From Eubacteriales bacterium (GTDB lineage: Bacteria; Bacillota; Clostridia; Lachnospirales; Lachnospiraceae), in assembly GCA_030536575.1 (NCBI GenBank), contig JAUNPS010000022.1:1-64000 (forward strand): 64,000 bases of DNA, written 5' to 3'. How positions within the stretch are numbered: the first letter of the stretch is position 1; every line of letters begins with the position of its first letter. Shown in pieces: positions 6,349 to 15,787 of the stretch. Below the pieces are notes generated by a model that had not been told where the DNA came from, ran no database searches, and worked only from the letters and a program-made list of their open reading frames with translations. A program made the translations under genes and the position numbers.

Positions 6349-7041
6349 TTACTCTTTTCTCGGATCAATAATCTTCACTGCATCAGCGACACGGCCGTAC
6401 TGACCTTTGGCTTTTTCCCATGCGGTATTCGGGTCATCGCCTTTTTTGATGAAGTCGGTCATCTTGCCAAGGCTTACGAACTGATAGCCGATGATCTGAT
6501 CGTCAGCGTCCAGAGCAATTCCGGTTACATAGCCTTCCGCCATCTCCAGATAACGCGGGCCTTTTGCCAGAGTTCCATACATCGTACCAACCTGAGATCT
6601 TAAGCCTTTTCCAAGGTCTTCCAGGCCGGCGCCTACCGGAAGTCCGTCCTCGGAGAATGCGGACTGGCTGCGTCCGTAAACGATCTGAAGGAAGAGCTCT
6701 CTCATGGCGGTATTGATTGCATCACAAACGAGGTCTGTGTTCAGGGCTTCCATAACGGTCAGGCCCGGAAGAATCTCAGATGCCATCGCTGCGGAATGGG
6801 TCATACCGGAACATCCGATGGTTTCCACCAGAGCTTCCTGAATGATCCCTTCTTTTACGTTCAGGGTCAGCTTGCAGGCGCCCTGCTGCGGGGCACACCA
6901 GCCTACACCGTGTGTCAGGCCGGAAATGTCTTTAACTTCTTTTGCCTGCACCCATTTTGCTTCTTCCGGAATCGGAGCAGCGCCATGATGAACACCCTGA
7001 GCAACCGGGCACATTTCTTCTACTTCGCGTGAATAAATCAT
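6349..7041 (-). CDS. Iron-sulfur cluster scaffold-like protein (NifU N-terminal type)
   Basis: The 230-residue protein has a NifU/IscU-like segment with GCSGMTHSAAMASEIL and further cysteines (GWCAPQQGAC and LVCDAI). It is longer than classical IscU and forms a two-gene operon with the GGGtGRT protein. A scaffold role is inferred from family resemblance; the substrate protein is unknown. AAAGGAG lies before the ATG. The leader has the inverted repeat ATATC-GAAA-GATAT (about 7080-7096), a possible operator or hairpin. Confidence 0.8.
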   Translation of the reverse strand: MIYSREVEEMCPVAQGVHHGAAPIPEEAKWVQAKEVKDISGLTHGVGWCAPQQGACKLTLNVKEGIIQEALVETIGCSGMTHSAAMASEILPGLTVMEALNTDLVCDAINTAMRELFLQIVYGRSQSAFSEDGLPVGAGLEDLGKGLRSQVGTMYGTLAKGPRYLEMAEGYVTGIALDADDQIIGYQFVSLGKMTDFIKKGDDPNTAWEKAKGQYGRVADAVKIIDPRKE

Positions 7042-7226
7042 TTTAAAACTCCTTTCAATGTAAGTGCTTTTATGTAGGGCGATATCTTTCGATATTTTAT
7101 CCCATACCTTAGTTTATTTTCTCACAAAACGCCTGATTCGTCCAGACCTTTTTGTAAAAAAATTGTCAAAGGGCCGCGGTTCTGGTATAATAAGCTTTGA
7201 CTAACTGTTTTTGGAGGAATTGCTTT

Positions 7227-8219
7227 ATGAAAAAATATATTTCCTGCCTGGTTCTTGCGTCTGCCGCGCTGGTTTTCTCCGGCTGCGGAAAGCAGACCGT
7301 GTCCCAGGAGCCGGAGGTTACGACTGGATTTGCGCTGGATACTTCGATTACGATTACGATTTATGGCGGGGAGAAAGGACTTGGGGAGCAATGCATTGCC
7401 CTGTGTGAGGATTACGAGAAACTGTTCAGCCGCACGCTGGAAGGCAGCGATATTTATCAGATCAACCATGCGGCCGGAGCCCCGGTCGAGGTTTCGGATG
7501 ATACGATTTCCCTTTTAAAGACGGCACTCTCCTACAGTGAACTTTCGGACGGGGCTTTTGACTGTACGATTGCCCCGGTCAGCGCTCTTTGGGATTTTAA
7601 GAATAATACCGGGACGGTTCCGGAGGCGGAGGCGCTCCAGGAGGCGGTTTCGCTGGTGGATTACCGCACGGTTTCGATTGACGGGAACAGCGTTACGCTG
7701 GAAAATCCCCAGGCCGCTCTGGATCTTGGGGGGATTGCGAAGGGATATATTGCGGATCGGCTGAAGGAGTTTTTGCTGGAGGAAGGGATTTCCGGTGCAA
7801 CGATCAATCTTGGGGGCAATGTTCTGGCAATTGGAGAAAAACCTTCCAAGGCGATGTGGAAAATTGCAATTCAGAAGCCTTTTGCGGAGCATGGAGAGGT
7901 CATCGAAGCAGTTTCCATTTCGGAGGGTTCCGTGGTGACGTCCGGGGTCTATGAGCGGTATTTTACGGTTGACGGCCAGATTTATCACCATCTGCTTGAC
8001 CCGGAAACCGGATATCCGGTGCAGAATGAACTTTTGTCGGTTACGATTGTTTCGGAGAATTCGGTGGATGGGGACGCGCTCAGTACGATCTGTTTTGTGC
8101 TGGGATATGAAAAAGGGGCCGAATTGATTCAGTCCTTAAACGAGCCGGGGCTGGAAGCCATTTTCGTATTCGAAGACGAATCCATCCAGAAAGTTTCAGC
8201 CTCCGGCCAGGCCGAATAG
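7227..8219 (+). CDS. apbE: FAD:protein FMN transferase lipoprotein (ApbE)
   Basis: ApbE attaches FMN from FAD to Thr of target membrane proteins outside the cytoplasmic membrane. The 330-residue protein starts with a lipoprotein signal (VFSGC, Cys at about residue 19). It keeps the family signatures LDLGGIAKGYIAD, ATINLGGN and HHLLDPETGYPV. TTGGAGGAATTG precedes the ATG at 7227; a longer frame from 7197 has no ribosome site. Likely substrates are RnfG and RnfD from the rnf operon 1.5 kb away, both with flavinylation motifs. Confidence 0.93.
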   Translation: MKKYISCLVLASAALVFSGCGKQTVSQEPEVTTGFALDTSITITIYGGEKGLGEQCIALCEDYEKLFSRTLEGSDIYQINHAAGAPVEVSDDTISLLKTALSYSELSDGAFDCTIAPVSALWDFKNNTGTVPEAEALQEAVSLVDYRTVSIDGNSVTLENPQAALDLGGIAKGYIADRLKEFLLEEGISGATINLGGNVLAIGEKPSKAMWKIAIQKPFAEHGEVIEAVSISEGSVVTSGVYERYFTVDGQIYHHLLDPETGYPVQNELLSVTIVSENSVDGDALSTICFVLGYEKGAELIQSLNEPGLEAIFVFEDESIQKVSASGQAE

Positions 8220-8271
8220 CGCGCGCCAGCACATCCAAACGCCGCACCCCGGCGCCCCAAGCCCGCAAAAA

Positions 8272-8294
8272 GGCGGAAGCCCAACGCTTCCGCC
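8272..8294. terminator. Terminator between apbE and rhaA
   Basis: GGCGGAAGC pairs with GCTTCCGCC. On the minus strand the hairpin is followed by TTTTTGCGG, so it mainly ends rhaA. Confidence 0.75.
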
Positions 8295-8302
8295 CCTCTT
8301 CC

Positions 8303-9568
8303 TTATCTCTTCGAAAGTACCTCTTTCTCATACTCCTGTACTTCCTTCAGCCAATCCAGGCCCACACCCGCATTCTTCTGGCTGCAGTAATAATCCCAAA
8401 CCATCGCAAACGGCGCCGCCTTAAACTCCTCTTTAAACGCCAGTCTCGCCGTCACATCGCCAGCCGCTTCCAGCTCCTTCATCTTATCCACCGGCTGCAG
8501 CAGCGCAGACAGCATTGCTTTTCTTGTATTGCGCAGACCGATCACCCACGCTGCGATCCGGTTAATGGACGCATCGAAGAAGTCCGTCGCCACATAGGTG
8601 TCTTTCAGCTTATCCATCCGAACCAGCTCTTCCAGAATCGCCCTGGTCTCATCGTCAAAGCCAACCACATGATCCGAATCCCATCTCACGGCACGCGTCA
8701 CATGCAGCAGCACCGAATCCGAGAACGTGAAAATACCGGACAGCTTCGCGGATACCAGCTCCGTCGGATGATAGTGGCCCGCATCCAGCGTCATAATAAT
8801 GTGATCCTCATTCGCTTTCATCACATAACCCATGCAGAACTCATGGGAACCTACCGTATAGCTCTCAGCGCCAATACCAAATACTTTGGACTCGATTCCA
8901 TCGATAACGCCCTGCACATCCTTCGTCGCCTCAAAAATCTCATCATAGCTCTGTTTCAGGCGCTGTCTGGGTCCTAACGTATCAACCGGAACTTCCTTAT
9001 CGCCATCCGGCGTCCAGTGGTTAATCACACAGGGCTTCCCGGTTCTCTCATAGAAATACTGTCCGATCTTCCGGCAGCGGATGCCATGCTCCACCCAGAA
9101 TTTCCGGATATCCTCATCTGCACAGGAAAGGGTTCCCTTCTCAGTGCTCTTCGGATGCGCGAAATAAGTCGGGTTAAAGTCCAGGCCAAGCCCTTTCTCG
9201 ACAGCCCAGTCCGCCCATTTTTTGAAATGCTCCGGCTCGATCTCATTCCGGTCTACGAAATGATCGGCTTCCTGATAGTTCGCGTGAACGTTCACTTTCA
9301 GCTCGCCCGGAATGAATTTCATAGCTTCTTCGATATCCGCTCTTAACTCTTCGCCGTTACGGGCTTTTCCCGGATAGTTTCCGGTGGTCTGGATTCCGCC
9401 TGTCAGGGACTTGTCTTCCTTACATTCCGTTCCTCCTACGTCGTCGCCCTGCCAGCAATGCATGGAAATCGGGGTCTTGTCACAGATTTCGATCGCTTTG
9501 TCTACATCGATCCCGTACTGTGCGTAAAATTCTTTTGCCGCTTCGTAGCCTTTTTTTACATCGTACAT
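8303..9568 (-). CDS. rhaA: L-rhamnose isomerase
   Basis: RhaA converts L-rhamnose to L-rhamnulose with a divalent metal. The 421 residues match the usual length. Motifs include ISMHCWQGDDVGG, HANYQEADHFVDR, GLDFNPTYFAHP, INHWTPDGDKE and LDAGHYHPTE, which hold the metal-binding residues. The start at 9568 has AAAGGCGG upstream; the frame running to 9658 does not. No rhaB, rhaD or transporter is nearby, so the rest of the pathway must lie elsewhere. Confidence 0.95.
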   Translation of the reverse strand: MYDVKKGYEAAKEFYAQYGIDVDKAIEICDKTPISMHCWQGDDVGGTECKEDKSLTGGIQTTGNYPGKARNGEELRADIEEAMKFIPGELKVNVHANYQEADHFVDRNEIEPEHFKKWADWAVEKGLGLDFNPTYFAHPKSTEKGTLSCADEDIRKFWVEHGIRCRKIGQYFYERTGKPCVINHWTPDGDKEVPVDTLGPRQRLKQSYDEIFEATKDVQGVIDGIESKVFGIGAESYTVGSHEFCMGYVMKANEDHIIMTLDAGHYHPTELVSAKLSGIFTFSDSVLLHVTRAVRWDSDHVVGFDDETRAILEELVRMDKLKDTYVATDFFDASINRIAAWVIGLRNTRKAMLSALLQPVDKMKELEAAGDVTARLAFKEEFKAAPFAMVWDYYCSQKNAGVGLDWLKEVQEYEKEVLSKR

Positions 9569-9629
9569 GGTTGTAATCCGCCTTTCTTTATTATGTATTT
9601 TTGTAAGCTGTGCTCTGTCTGATATTTTT

Positions 9630-9658
9630 ATTATAGATGCCCCGCGCGCAAAAAGCAA
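9630..9658 (-). promoter_or_regulatory. Promoter of rhaA
   Basis: On the minus strand this is TTGCTT, 17 bases, TATAAT. The -35 box overlaps the base of the rnf terminator. Confidence 0.6.
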
Positions 9659-9686
9659 GGACGTAAATTCTAAAATTTACGTCCTT
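9648..9686 (-). terminator. Terminator of the rnf operon
   Basis: A perfect 13-bp stem, AAGGACGTAAATT/AATTTACGTCCTT with a 4-base loop, is followed on the minus strand by GCTTTTTG. Confidence 0.9.
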
Positions 9687-9718
9687 ATTTGCAAAATCGT
9701 CTCTTTTTAACCCAATTT

Positions 9719-10522
9719 TCACTTTTCCGGAATATTTGTAATGATCTTTCGCGGACACGCCGATGCGCAGGCCCCGCAGTTCACACATTTCTCCGTATCC
9801 ACATGGGCCACATTATCCGTCACCGTCACCGCTCCCTCCGGACAGCTCTTCTCGCACTTCTTACAGCCAATACAGCCAGTCTTACAGGCCTGCATCACCT
9901 GCTTGCCCTTATCCTTCGAAGAGCAGCGCACCAGATGCTCCAGATCATAGGGAACCAGCTCGATCAGATGCTTCGGGCAATGTGCCACGCACTGGCCGCA
10001 GGCCACGCATTTTTCCTTATCGACCACAGCCACGCCGTTCACCACATGGATCGCGTCAAATTTACAGACTCCCACGCAGGTGCCGTATCCCGTACAGCCA
10101 AAGCTGCAGGACTTCGGGCCCCCCGCCGGAAGAAACGGCATCATCGCACAGTCTTCCGTCCCATGATACTCATAGCGCTGGGTCGTCATCTCGCAGTCCC
10201 CGGCACATTTCACAAAAGCAACCATCTTCCTGGCGCTGCCCGCTTCCTGTCCCATCACCGCCGCGATTCTTTCAGCCACCGCCGCGCCGCCCACCGGACA
10301 CCCGTTCACCGGAGCCTCGCCCTTTGCGATCGCCTTCGCCATCGCATCGCAGCCCGCATAGCCGCAGCCGCCGCAGTTATTTCCCGGTAAGGCATCCCGC
10401 ACCGCCAGCTCTTTCTCATCCACTTCCACTTTAAACTTTTTATCGGCCAATCCCAGAAACAGACCCAGAAGGAGGCCGGTGCCGCCGACAATCGCCGCCG
10501 CACAGAGAATTCCTGTTATCAT
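9719..10522 (-). CDS. rnfB: Rnf complex subunit B (polyferredoxin)
   Basis: RnfB accepts electrons from reduced ferredoxin at the cytoplasmic face and passes them into the Rnf complex. The 267 residues have an N-terminal membrane helix, an Fe-S domain (NNCGGCGYAGCDAMA) and several ferredoxin motifs: CSFGCTGYGTCVGVC, CVACGQCVAHCP, CIGCKKCEKSCP and CVNCGACASACP. It is the last gene of rnfCDGEAB, 12 bases after rnfA, and has GGGAGG before its ATG. Confidence 0.95.
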   Translation of the reverse strand: MITGILCAAAIVGGTGLLLGLFLGLADKKFKVEVDEKELAVRDALPGNNCGGCGYAGCDAMAKAIAKGEAPVNGCPVGGAAVAERIAAVMGQEAGSARKMVAFVKCAGDCEMTTQRYEYHGTEDCAMMPFLPAGGPKSCSFGCTGYGTCVGVCKFDAIHVVNGVAVVDKEKCVACGQCVAHCPKHLIELVPYDLEHLVRCSSKDKGKQVMQACKTGCIGCKKCEKSCPEGAVTVTDNVAHVDTEKCVNCGACASACPRKIITNIPEK

Positions 10523-10534
10523 ACGCTACCTCCC

Positions 10535-11110
10535 TTATTTCAGCCCGGAAAAGCCAAAAAACGCAATGGCCATCAGACAGGCTGTCAGCAACACGATGGG
10601 GGAGCCTTTAAAGGCTTCCGGCACATCGTTGTACTCGATCTTTTCCCGGATTCCGGCCAGCAGGACGATGGAGATCGTAAATCCGACCGCGGTGGCAAAC
10701 CCGTACACCACGCCTTCCAGAATGCTGTAGGAACGCTGTACATTGATCAGGGCAACGCCCAGAACCGCGCAGTTCGTGGTGATCAGCGGAAGGTAGACAC
10801 CCAGCGCGTTATACAGGCTGGGGCTTACTTTCTTCAGGAACATTTCCACAAACTGTACCAGCGCCGCAATAACCAGAATGAACACAATCGTCTGAAGGTA
10901 GTCCACATCCAGCGGCACCAGGATAAACTTATAGATCAGCCCGGTGATAAACGAGGAGATCGTAATAACGAAAATAACCGCCGCGCCCATGCCAGCCGCT
11001 GTTTCGATCTTTTTGGACACGCCAAGGAAGGGGCACAGGCCCAGGAATTGGCTGAGGACGACATTGTTAATAAATGCAGCGCTTACTGCAATCATCAGTA
11101 AAGAACTCAT
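10535..11110 (-). CDS. rnfA: Rnf complex subunit A
   Basis: This 191-residue integral membrane protein has about six helices and the family's conserved start (INNVVLSQFLGLCPFLGVS), including a cysteine proposed to bind iron between RnfA and RnfE. Its ATG overlaps the rnfE stop (ATGA), indicating coupled translation. Confidence 0.95.
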   Translation of the reverse strand: MSSLLMIAVSAAFINNVVLSQFLGLCPFLGVSKKIETAAGMGAAVIFVITISSFITGLIYKFILVPLDVDYLQTIVFILVIAALVQFVEMFLKKVSPSLYNALGVYLPLITTNCAVLGVALINVQRSYSILEGVVYGFATAVGFTISIVLLAGIREKIEYNDVPEAFKGSPIVLLTACLMAIAFFGFSGLK

Positions 11111-11790
11111 TTCGTATTCCCTCCTTTGCAGCTTTCTCCGCAGGATTCACAGGAACCGGTGCAGCCTGTTCCGATTTTCGTCTCTTTTCCTTTCTTTTCG
11201 GCATTGATCCGCACCTTGTTCTGGATCGCTACCAGCATGGACAGCACCAGGAAGGCGCCAGGAGCCAGGATAAAGATCGTGACCGGCTCATAGGAATCCG
11301 GCATGATCTGGAATCCGAAAATCTTTCCGGAACCGATCAGTTCCCGCACCGCGCCGATGCAGGTCAGGCCCACGGTAAACCCAAGGCCCATTCCAATCCC
11401 GTCAAAGAGCGAGGGAATCACCGGATTTTTCGAAGCATAGCTCTCCGCACGCCCCAGGATGATACAGTTTACCACGATCAGCGGGATATACAGGCCCAGG
11501 CTGTCATACAGCGCCGGGATATAGCCCTCCAGCAGAAACTGGACAATGGTTACGAAGGAGGCGACAACCACGATATAAGCAGGCATACGCACTCCGTCCG
11601 GAATGACTTTCCGCAGGGCGGAGATCATCATATTCGACATGGCCAGGATGACCATCGTAGTCAGACCCATCCCAACCCCGTTCATGGCGGAGGTGGTAAC
11701 GGCCAATGTGGGGCACATGCCAAGCATCAGCACAAAGGTCGGATTTTCTTTTACAATCCCGTTATACAGGCGTTCAGCCGCTTTATTCAT
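11107..11790 (-). CDS. rnfE: Rnf complex subunit E
   Basis: This 227-residue membrane protein is homologous to RnfA, with FVLMLGMCPTLAVTTSAMNG near the start. The tail is rich in cysteine (CTGSCESCGESCKG), as often in clostridial RnfE. I use the ATG at 11790, with GGAGGAG 6 bases upstream, rather than the TTG just before it. It overlaps the rnfG stop by 8 bases. Confidence 0.93.
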   Translation of the reverse strand: MNKAAERLYNGIVKENPTFVLMLGMCPTLAVTTSAMNGVGMGLTTMVILAMSNMMISALRKVIPDGVRMPAYIVVVASFVTIVQFLLEGYIPALYDSLGLYIPLIVVNCIILGRAESYASKNPVIPSLFDGIGMGLGFTVGLTCIGAVRELIGSGKIFGFQIMPDSYEPVTIFILAPGAFLVLSMLVAIQNKVRINAEKKGKETKIGTGCTGSCESCGESCKGGNTK

Positions 11791-12406
11791 CAAGAACTCC
11801 TCCTTCCTTCAGGCTTTTGAAGAAGCACAGACCGGCGTTTACGCCGTTGGTCATGGCAGTTGTGGTAATGGTCGCGCCGCTGATGGCGTCGATTTCATTT
11901 TCTGCGGAAGCCCCTGTCTTGGTGTAGACAATGCTTTCCACATTTTTCCCGGCAAACTGATCCTGGAACGCGGCTTCGCTTGCCTTCATGCCAAGGCCCG
12001 CCGTCTCACTGATGGAAAGGATCTTAATGCCGTTTAACGTGCCGTCGTTTTGGATTCCCATGGAGAAATTAATCTCGCCGCCGTACCCTTCGGTCGTGGT
12101 CACGTTCATCACAACGCCTGCAATGTTCCCGGACGCATCCACCGCATACAGAACTTCGTCGATCCGCTCCGCGCCCAGGCCGTTTTCTTCCAGTACCTGC
12201 GCCGCCGTCTCCAGGGAAGCTTTTTCGTCTTCGATTTCTTTCAGTTCCGCCGCATCTTCAAAAACGGCCTGATAGGCTTCCTGTTTCGCCTTCGCCTGCT
12301 GTTCCGCGATGGGGCCCTTCGTGATCTGGTAGACAAATCCCAAAAGCAGCCCGGCTACCAATGTAATCGCCATCAGGATCAGGGAATTTTTCACAATTTT
12401 ATTCAT
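11783..12406 (-). CDS. rnfG: Rnf complex subunit G (FMN-carrying)
   Basis: The 207-residue protein has one N-terminal membrane helix and an extracytoplasmic FMN-binding domain. The motif DAISGATITT gives the Thr to which ApbE attaches FMN. ATGA overlap with rnfD on one side and an 8-base overlap with rnfE on the other place it within the operon. Confidence 0.95.
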   Translation of the reverse strand: MNKIVKNSLILMAITLVAGLLLGFVYQITKGPIAEQQAKAKQEAYQAVFEDAAELKEIEDEKASLETAAQVLEENGLGAERIDEVLYAVDASGNIAGVVMNVTTTEGYGGEINFSMGIQNDGTLNGIKILSISETAGLGMKASEAAFQDQFAGKNVESIVYTKTGASAENEIDAISGATITTTAMTNGVNAGLCFFKSLKEGGVLDE

Positions 12407-13338
12407 GCCTTCTTCCCCTCCTTTCCGAATGCCTTCGGCATCGTCAGACGTTCAATGAGCGGCACCAGAAGGTTGCCGAAAATGATCGCATAGGAAACCC
12501 CTTCCGCCGAGCTTCCGAAAACGCGGAAAATGCCCGTCAGGATTCCCAGAATGCATCCGTAGACCAGTTGTCCCGTCTTCGTAATCGGGGATGTCACATA
12601 GTCGGTCGCCATGAAAAAGGCGCCCAGCATCAGGCCGCCGCCGCAAAGCTGTGCAGCCAGATAATTAAAGTCCAGTCCGTGACCGCCAAACAGCAGCACA
12701 AACACCGCAAACGTGGCGATATAAGTTCCCGGAATCCGCAGGTCGATGACCTCAAACCAGATCAGGATAATCGCGCCGATCACGATCGCAACCACCGAAG
12801 TCTCCCCGATGGTTCCGGCCGTATTTCCCAGGAACATATCCAGGACATTCACGCTTTCGCCCGCTTTTAACGCAGCCAGCGGCGTCGCCCCGGTAAACGC
12901 ATCATACGTAAAATCCGTCATTCTTCCGGTAAAGGAAATCAGCAGGAAGCATCTGCCTGCCAGGGCCGGGTTCATGAAGTTCTGTCCCAGGCCGCCAAAA
13001 AGCTGCTTCACGATCAGGATGGCGAACACGCCGCCGATCACCGGCATCCACCAGGGAGCGGAAGGCGGCATATTTAAGGCCAGCAGAAGGCCGGTCACAG
13101 CCGCGCTGCAGTCCTGGATCGTAATCTTTTTATGCATCAGTTTCTCATAGAGGTACTCCGTCAGGACACACGTCGCAACGGAAACTAAGATAATCACCAG
13201 CGCGTTTAACCCGAAATGCCATACCCCGAAAACGCTGGCCGGAAGCAGCGCAATCAGGACCAGCAGCATGATCTTGTCTGTCCGCATGGAAGACCGCACA
13301 TGGGGGTTCGTGGACACGCTCATTTTTTTCTCGTTCAT
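12403..13338 (-). CDS. rnfD: Rnf complex subunit D (FMN-carrying membrane subunit)
   Basis: The 311-residue protein has about eight to ten membrane segments. DAFTGATPLAALK carries the second covalent FMN site of the complex; GLGQNFMNPALAGR is a family signature. The start at 13338 follows GGAGGGG; the open frame reaching 13461 overlaps rnfC and has no ribosome site. Confidence 0.95.
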   Translation of the reverse strand: MNEKKMSVSTNPHVRSSMRTDKIMLLVLIALLPASVFGVWHFGLNALVIILVSVATCVLTEYLYEKLMHKKITIQDCSAAVTGLLLALNMPPSAPWWMPVIGGVFAILIVKQLFGGLGQNFMNPALAGRCFLLISFTGRMTDFTYDAFTGATPLAALKAGESVNVLDMFLGNTAGTIGETSVVAIVIGAIILIWFEVIDLRIPGTYIATFAVFVLLFGGHGLDFNYLAAQLCGGGLMLGAFFMATDYVTSPITKTGQLVYGCILGILTGIFRVFGSSAEGVSYAIIFGNLLVPLIERLTMPKAFGKEGKKA

Positions 13339-13352
13339 GGTTCGTTCCCCTC

Positions 13353-14672
13353 CTATTTCTTCCGTTTGTTCGCCAGGACGATCCGGCGCATGGATTTGAT
13401 TTCCTGGGTCAGATGGCGTCTGGCCGGACAGCTGAAGCTGCAGCAGCCGCATTCGCAGCATTCCAGCCCGTTCATCTTCTCGAACTGGGCTTCGTCATGG
13501 CGCTCGGCCAGGTCTGCGAGCCTTGACGGGATCAGATTTTCCGGACAGGCGCTGACACAGCGGCCGCAGTTAATACAGGCCGTAGGCTCAAAGGCTGCGG
13601 TTTCATCCTTGGTCATGCACAGCAGGGCGGAAGACGTTTTCGTACAGGGCACATCCAGGTCAAACAGCGCGAAGCCCATCATCGGGCCGCCGGAGATGAT
13701 CTTGGCCGGTTCCTGCTTAAACCCGCCGGCTTCTTCGATCAGCTCATGGTAATTCGTCCCGGTACAGACGCAGAAGTTCTGGGGTTCGGCGATGGCTTCC
13801 CCGGTGACGGTGACGATCCGGTGCATCAGGGGACGGCCTTCGTAGACGGCCCGGTAAACGGCAACAATGGTATCGCAGTTATTCACCACGCAGCCCGCAT
13901 CGGCCGGGAGCATGGAGGAATTAATCTTCCTGCCCGTGGTCGCGTAGATAAGCATACGCTCCGCGCCCTGAGGGTATTTGGTCTTTAACTGCATCACTTC
14001 AATGTTCGTGTCTTCTTTCGCCGTTTCCCGCAAAAGGGCGATGGCGTCTTTTTTATTGTCTTCCACGGCGATAATGCCTTTGGCCTTCGGGAAGATCTTC
14101 AGGACTGCCCGCAGCCCGCCCACGACCATTTCCGGCGCTTCCATCATCCGGCGGTAGTCGCTGGTCAGATAGGGTTCGCATTCCGCGCAGTTGACAATGA
14201 TGTAGTCGATCTTGTCCGGCTCCTTGGGGGAGAGCTTGACATGGGTCGGGAAGCCCGCGCCGCCCATGCCGACGATTCCGGCTTCTTTGATCATTTCCAG
14301 GATCTCCGGCCCGGTCAGCCGCTTTAGGGGGAGCCGCTCCGGCCATTCGACCTCTTTGTATTCGTTGTCATTTTCGATGATGATGGCGTTTGCCATGCTT
14401 CCGGTGGCGGTCAGCCTTGGCTCAATGCCTTTGACGGTGCCGGACACCGACGCGTGAATCGGTGCGGATACGAAACCGCCCGCCTCCGCGATCTTCTGTC
14501 CCACCAGGACATGGTCGCCCTTTTTTACAATCGGAACCGCCGGGGCGCCGATATGCTGGGAAAGGGGATAAACCAAATCTCCTTTTGGCAAAACGGTTCG
14601 GATCGGCTTGTCCTTTGACAGATCTTTCCCGTCATAGGGGTGAATGCCGCCTTTGAACGTGAATTTCACCAT
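13353..14672 (-). CDS. rnfC: Rnf complex subunit C (NAD-binding)
   Basis: RnfC is the peripheral subunit with FMN and NAD(H) sites. The 439 residues start MVKFTFKGGIHPYDGK and contain GIVGMGGAGFPTHVKLSP (nucleotide binding) and two [4Fe-4S] motifs, CINCGRCVSACP and CCECGCCSFSCP. I prefer the second of two close ATGs (14672) because AAGGAAGG is then 7 bases away. As first gene it opens rnfCDGEAB, an ion-pumping ferredoxin:NAD+ oxidoreductase. Confidence 0.95.
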   Translation of the reverse strand: MVKFTFKGGIHPYDGKDLSKDKPIRTVLPKGDLVYPLSQHIGAPAVPIVKKGDHVLVGQKIAEAGGFVSAPIHASVSGTVKGIEPRLTATGSMANAIIIENDNEYKEVEWPERLPLKRLTGPEILEMIKEAGIVGMGGAGFPTHVKLSPKEPDKIDYIIVNCAECEPYLTSDYRRMMEAPEMVVGGLRAVLKIFPKAKGIIAVEDNKKDAIALLRETAKEDTNIEVMQLKTKYPQGAERMLIYATTGRKINSSMLPADAGCVVNNCDTIVAVYRAVYEGRPLMHRIVTVTGEAIAEPQNFCVCTGTNYHELIEEAGGFKQEPAKIISGGPMMGFALFDLDVPCTKTSSALLCMTKDETAAFEPTACINCGRCVSACPENLIPSRLADLAERHDEAQFEKMNGLECCECGCCSFSCPARRHLTQEIKSMRRIVLANKRKK

Positions 14673-14770
14673 ATTCATACCTTCCTTCCTTTTTCATTTT
14701 CTTGCCTGAAAAGCTGTCATTTTCTCCTTTTTTGTCTTATAATACTTTCATACCCTGGAAAGGAGCCTTT

Positions 14771-15787
14771 ATGATCACACAATCTTACACCCTGGGCCAG
14801 ATCCCTGCGAATCTGCCGCAGTCCTTCCCGGACCCTGCAGGCGTCTGCTTTCTGGATATCGAAACTTCCGGTTATGCCCGAAAAAACGCCCGGCTCTGTT
14901 ATGCCGGATGCATCTGTCCAAAGGACGGCCTCTGGAGCGTCCGCCAGTGGATTCTGGAATCGAAAGAGGACGAGCTTTTGCTTCTGAACCTCCTGGCCGA
15001 ACACTTAAGCCCCTGGCCGGTTCTGGCCCATTTTGGCGGAACCAGTTTTGACCTGCCGTTTCTGAAGAAGAAATTCCAGGCCGCCAAAATCCCTTTTGAC
15101 TTTGGGGTTTCGGAAAGCTTTGACCTCTATCGGATGCTTCGGCCTTATCAGAAACTTTTTCGTCTGGAGCATATGGATCAGAAGACGCTGGAGGGGTTTC
15201 TGGGCCTGCGCCGCGGTCCCCAGGACAATGATCTGACGATGCTGCCGGGTCTGCTTCCGCTTCTGCGGGTCACGGATCTGCTGGATGGAAACTTTCAGGT
15301 TTCTTCCTGCAATCCGCTGGATACGGATACCGGATTTCAGTGCGAACTCCGCCTGCGGACACCTGAACCGCTCCCGGTTCCTCTCTCGCATCTGTGCAAA
15401 GACTTCTATCTGAAGGCAGAGGGACGGGATGTGCGGCTTCTGGTCTACGGTTTTCGCGGGACGCTGAAATACTTTTTCCCCGACTACCGGAATTATTATT
15501 ATCTTCCGGCGGAGGATCAGGCGGTTCACCGAAGCGTCGCCGCTTATGTAGAAAAAGAAAACCGGGTCCCTGCAAAAGCGGCTACCTGCTATATAAAAAA
15601 AGACGGCTGCTTTCTTCCGGCGCCCACGCCTCTTTCTTCCCAGCTCTTCCGGGCGGAATACAAATCCCCGGACTGCTGGATGCTTTTTCCCCTGGAATGG
15701 GAGGAAAAGCCGGAGGCGGCGTATCCTTACGCTGCGTCGCTGCTGTCATCTGCCGAACTTCGGAAATCTTTTCCAACGTGTAATTGA
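14771..15787 (+). CDS. RNase H-like exonuclease domain protein (YprB-type)
   Basis: The 338-residue protein has a DEDD-type 3'-5' exonuclease fold: CFLDIETSG supplies the first Asp and Glu, and LAHFGGTSFDLPFLKKKF the next Asp region. It resembles the B. subtilis YprB group (ribonuclease H-like, COG3359); its substrate is unknown. The start has AAAGGAG 6 bases upstream, and a TATAAT box sits at 14738-14743. It is divergent from rnfC and convergent with ispH-rpsA. Confidence 0.8.
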   Translation: MITQSYTLGQIPANLPQSFPDPAGVCFLDIETSGYARKNARLCYAGCICPKDGLWSVRQWILESKEDELLLLNLLAEHLSPWPVLAHFGGTSFDLPFLKKKFQAAKIPFDFGVSESFDLYRMLRPYQKLFRLEHMDQKTLEGFLGLRRGPQDNDLTMLPGLLPLLRVTDLLDGNFQVSSCNPLDTDTGFQCELRLRTPEPLPVPLSHLCKDFYLKAEGRDVRLLVYGFRGTLKYFFPDYRNYYYLPAEDQAVHRSVAAYVEKENRVPAKAATCYIKKDGCFLPAPTPLSSQLFRAEYKSPDCWMLFPLEWEEKPEAAYPYAASLLSSAELRKSFPTCN

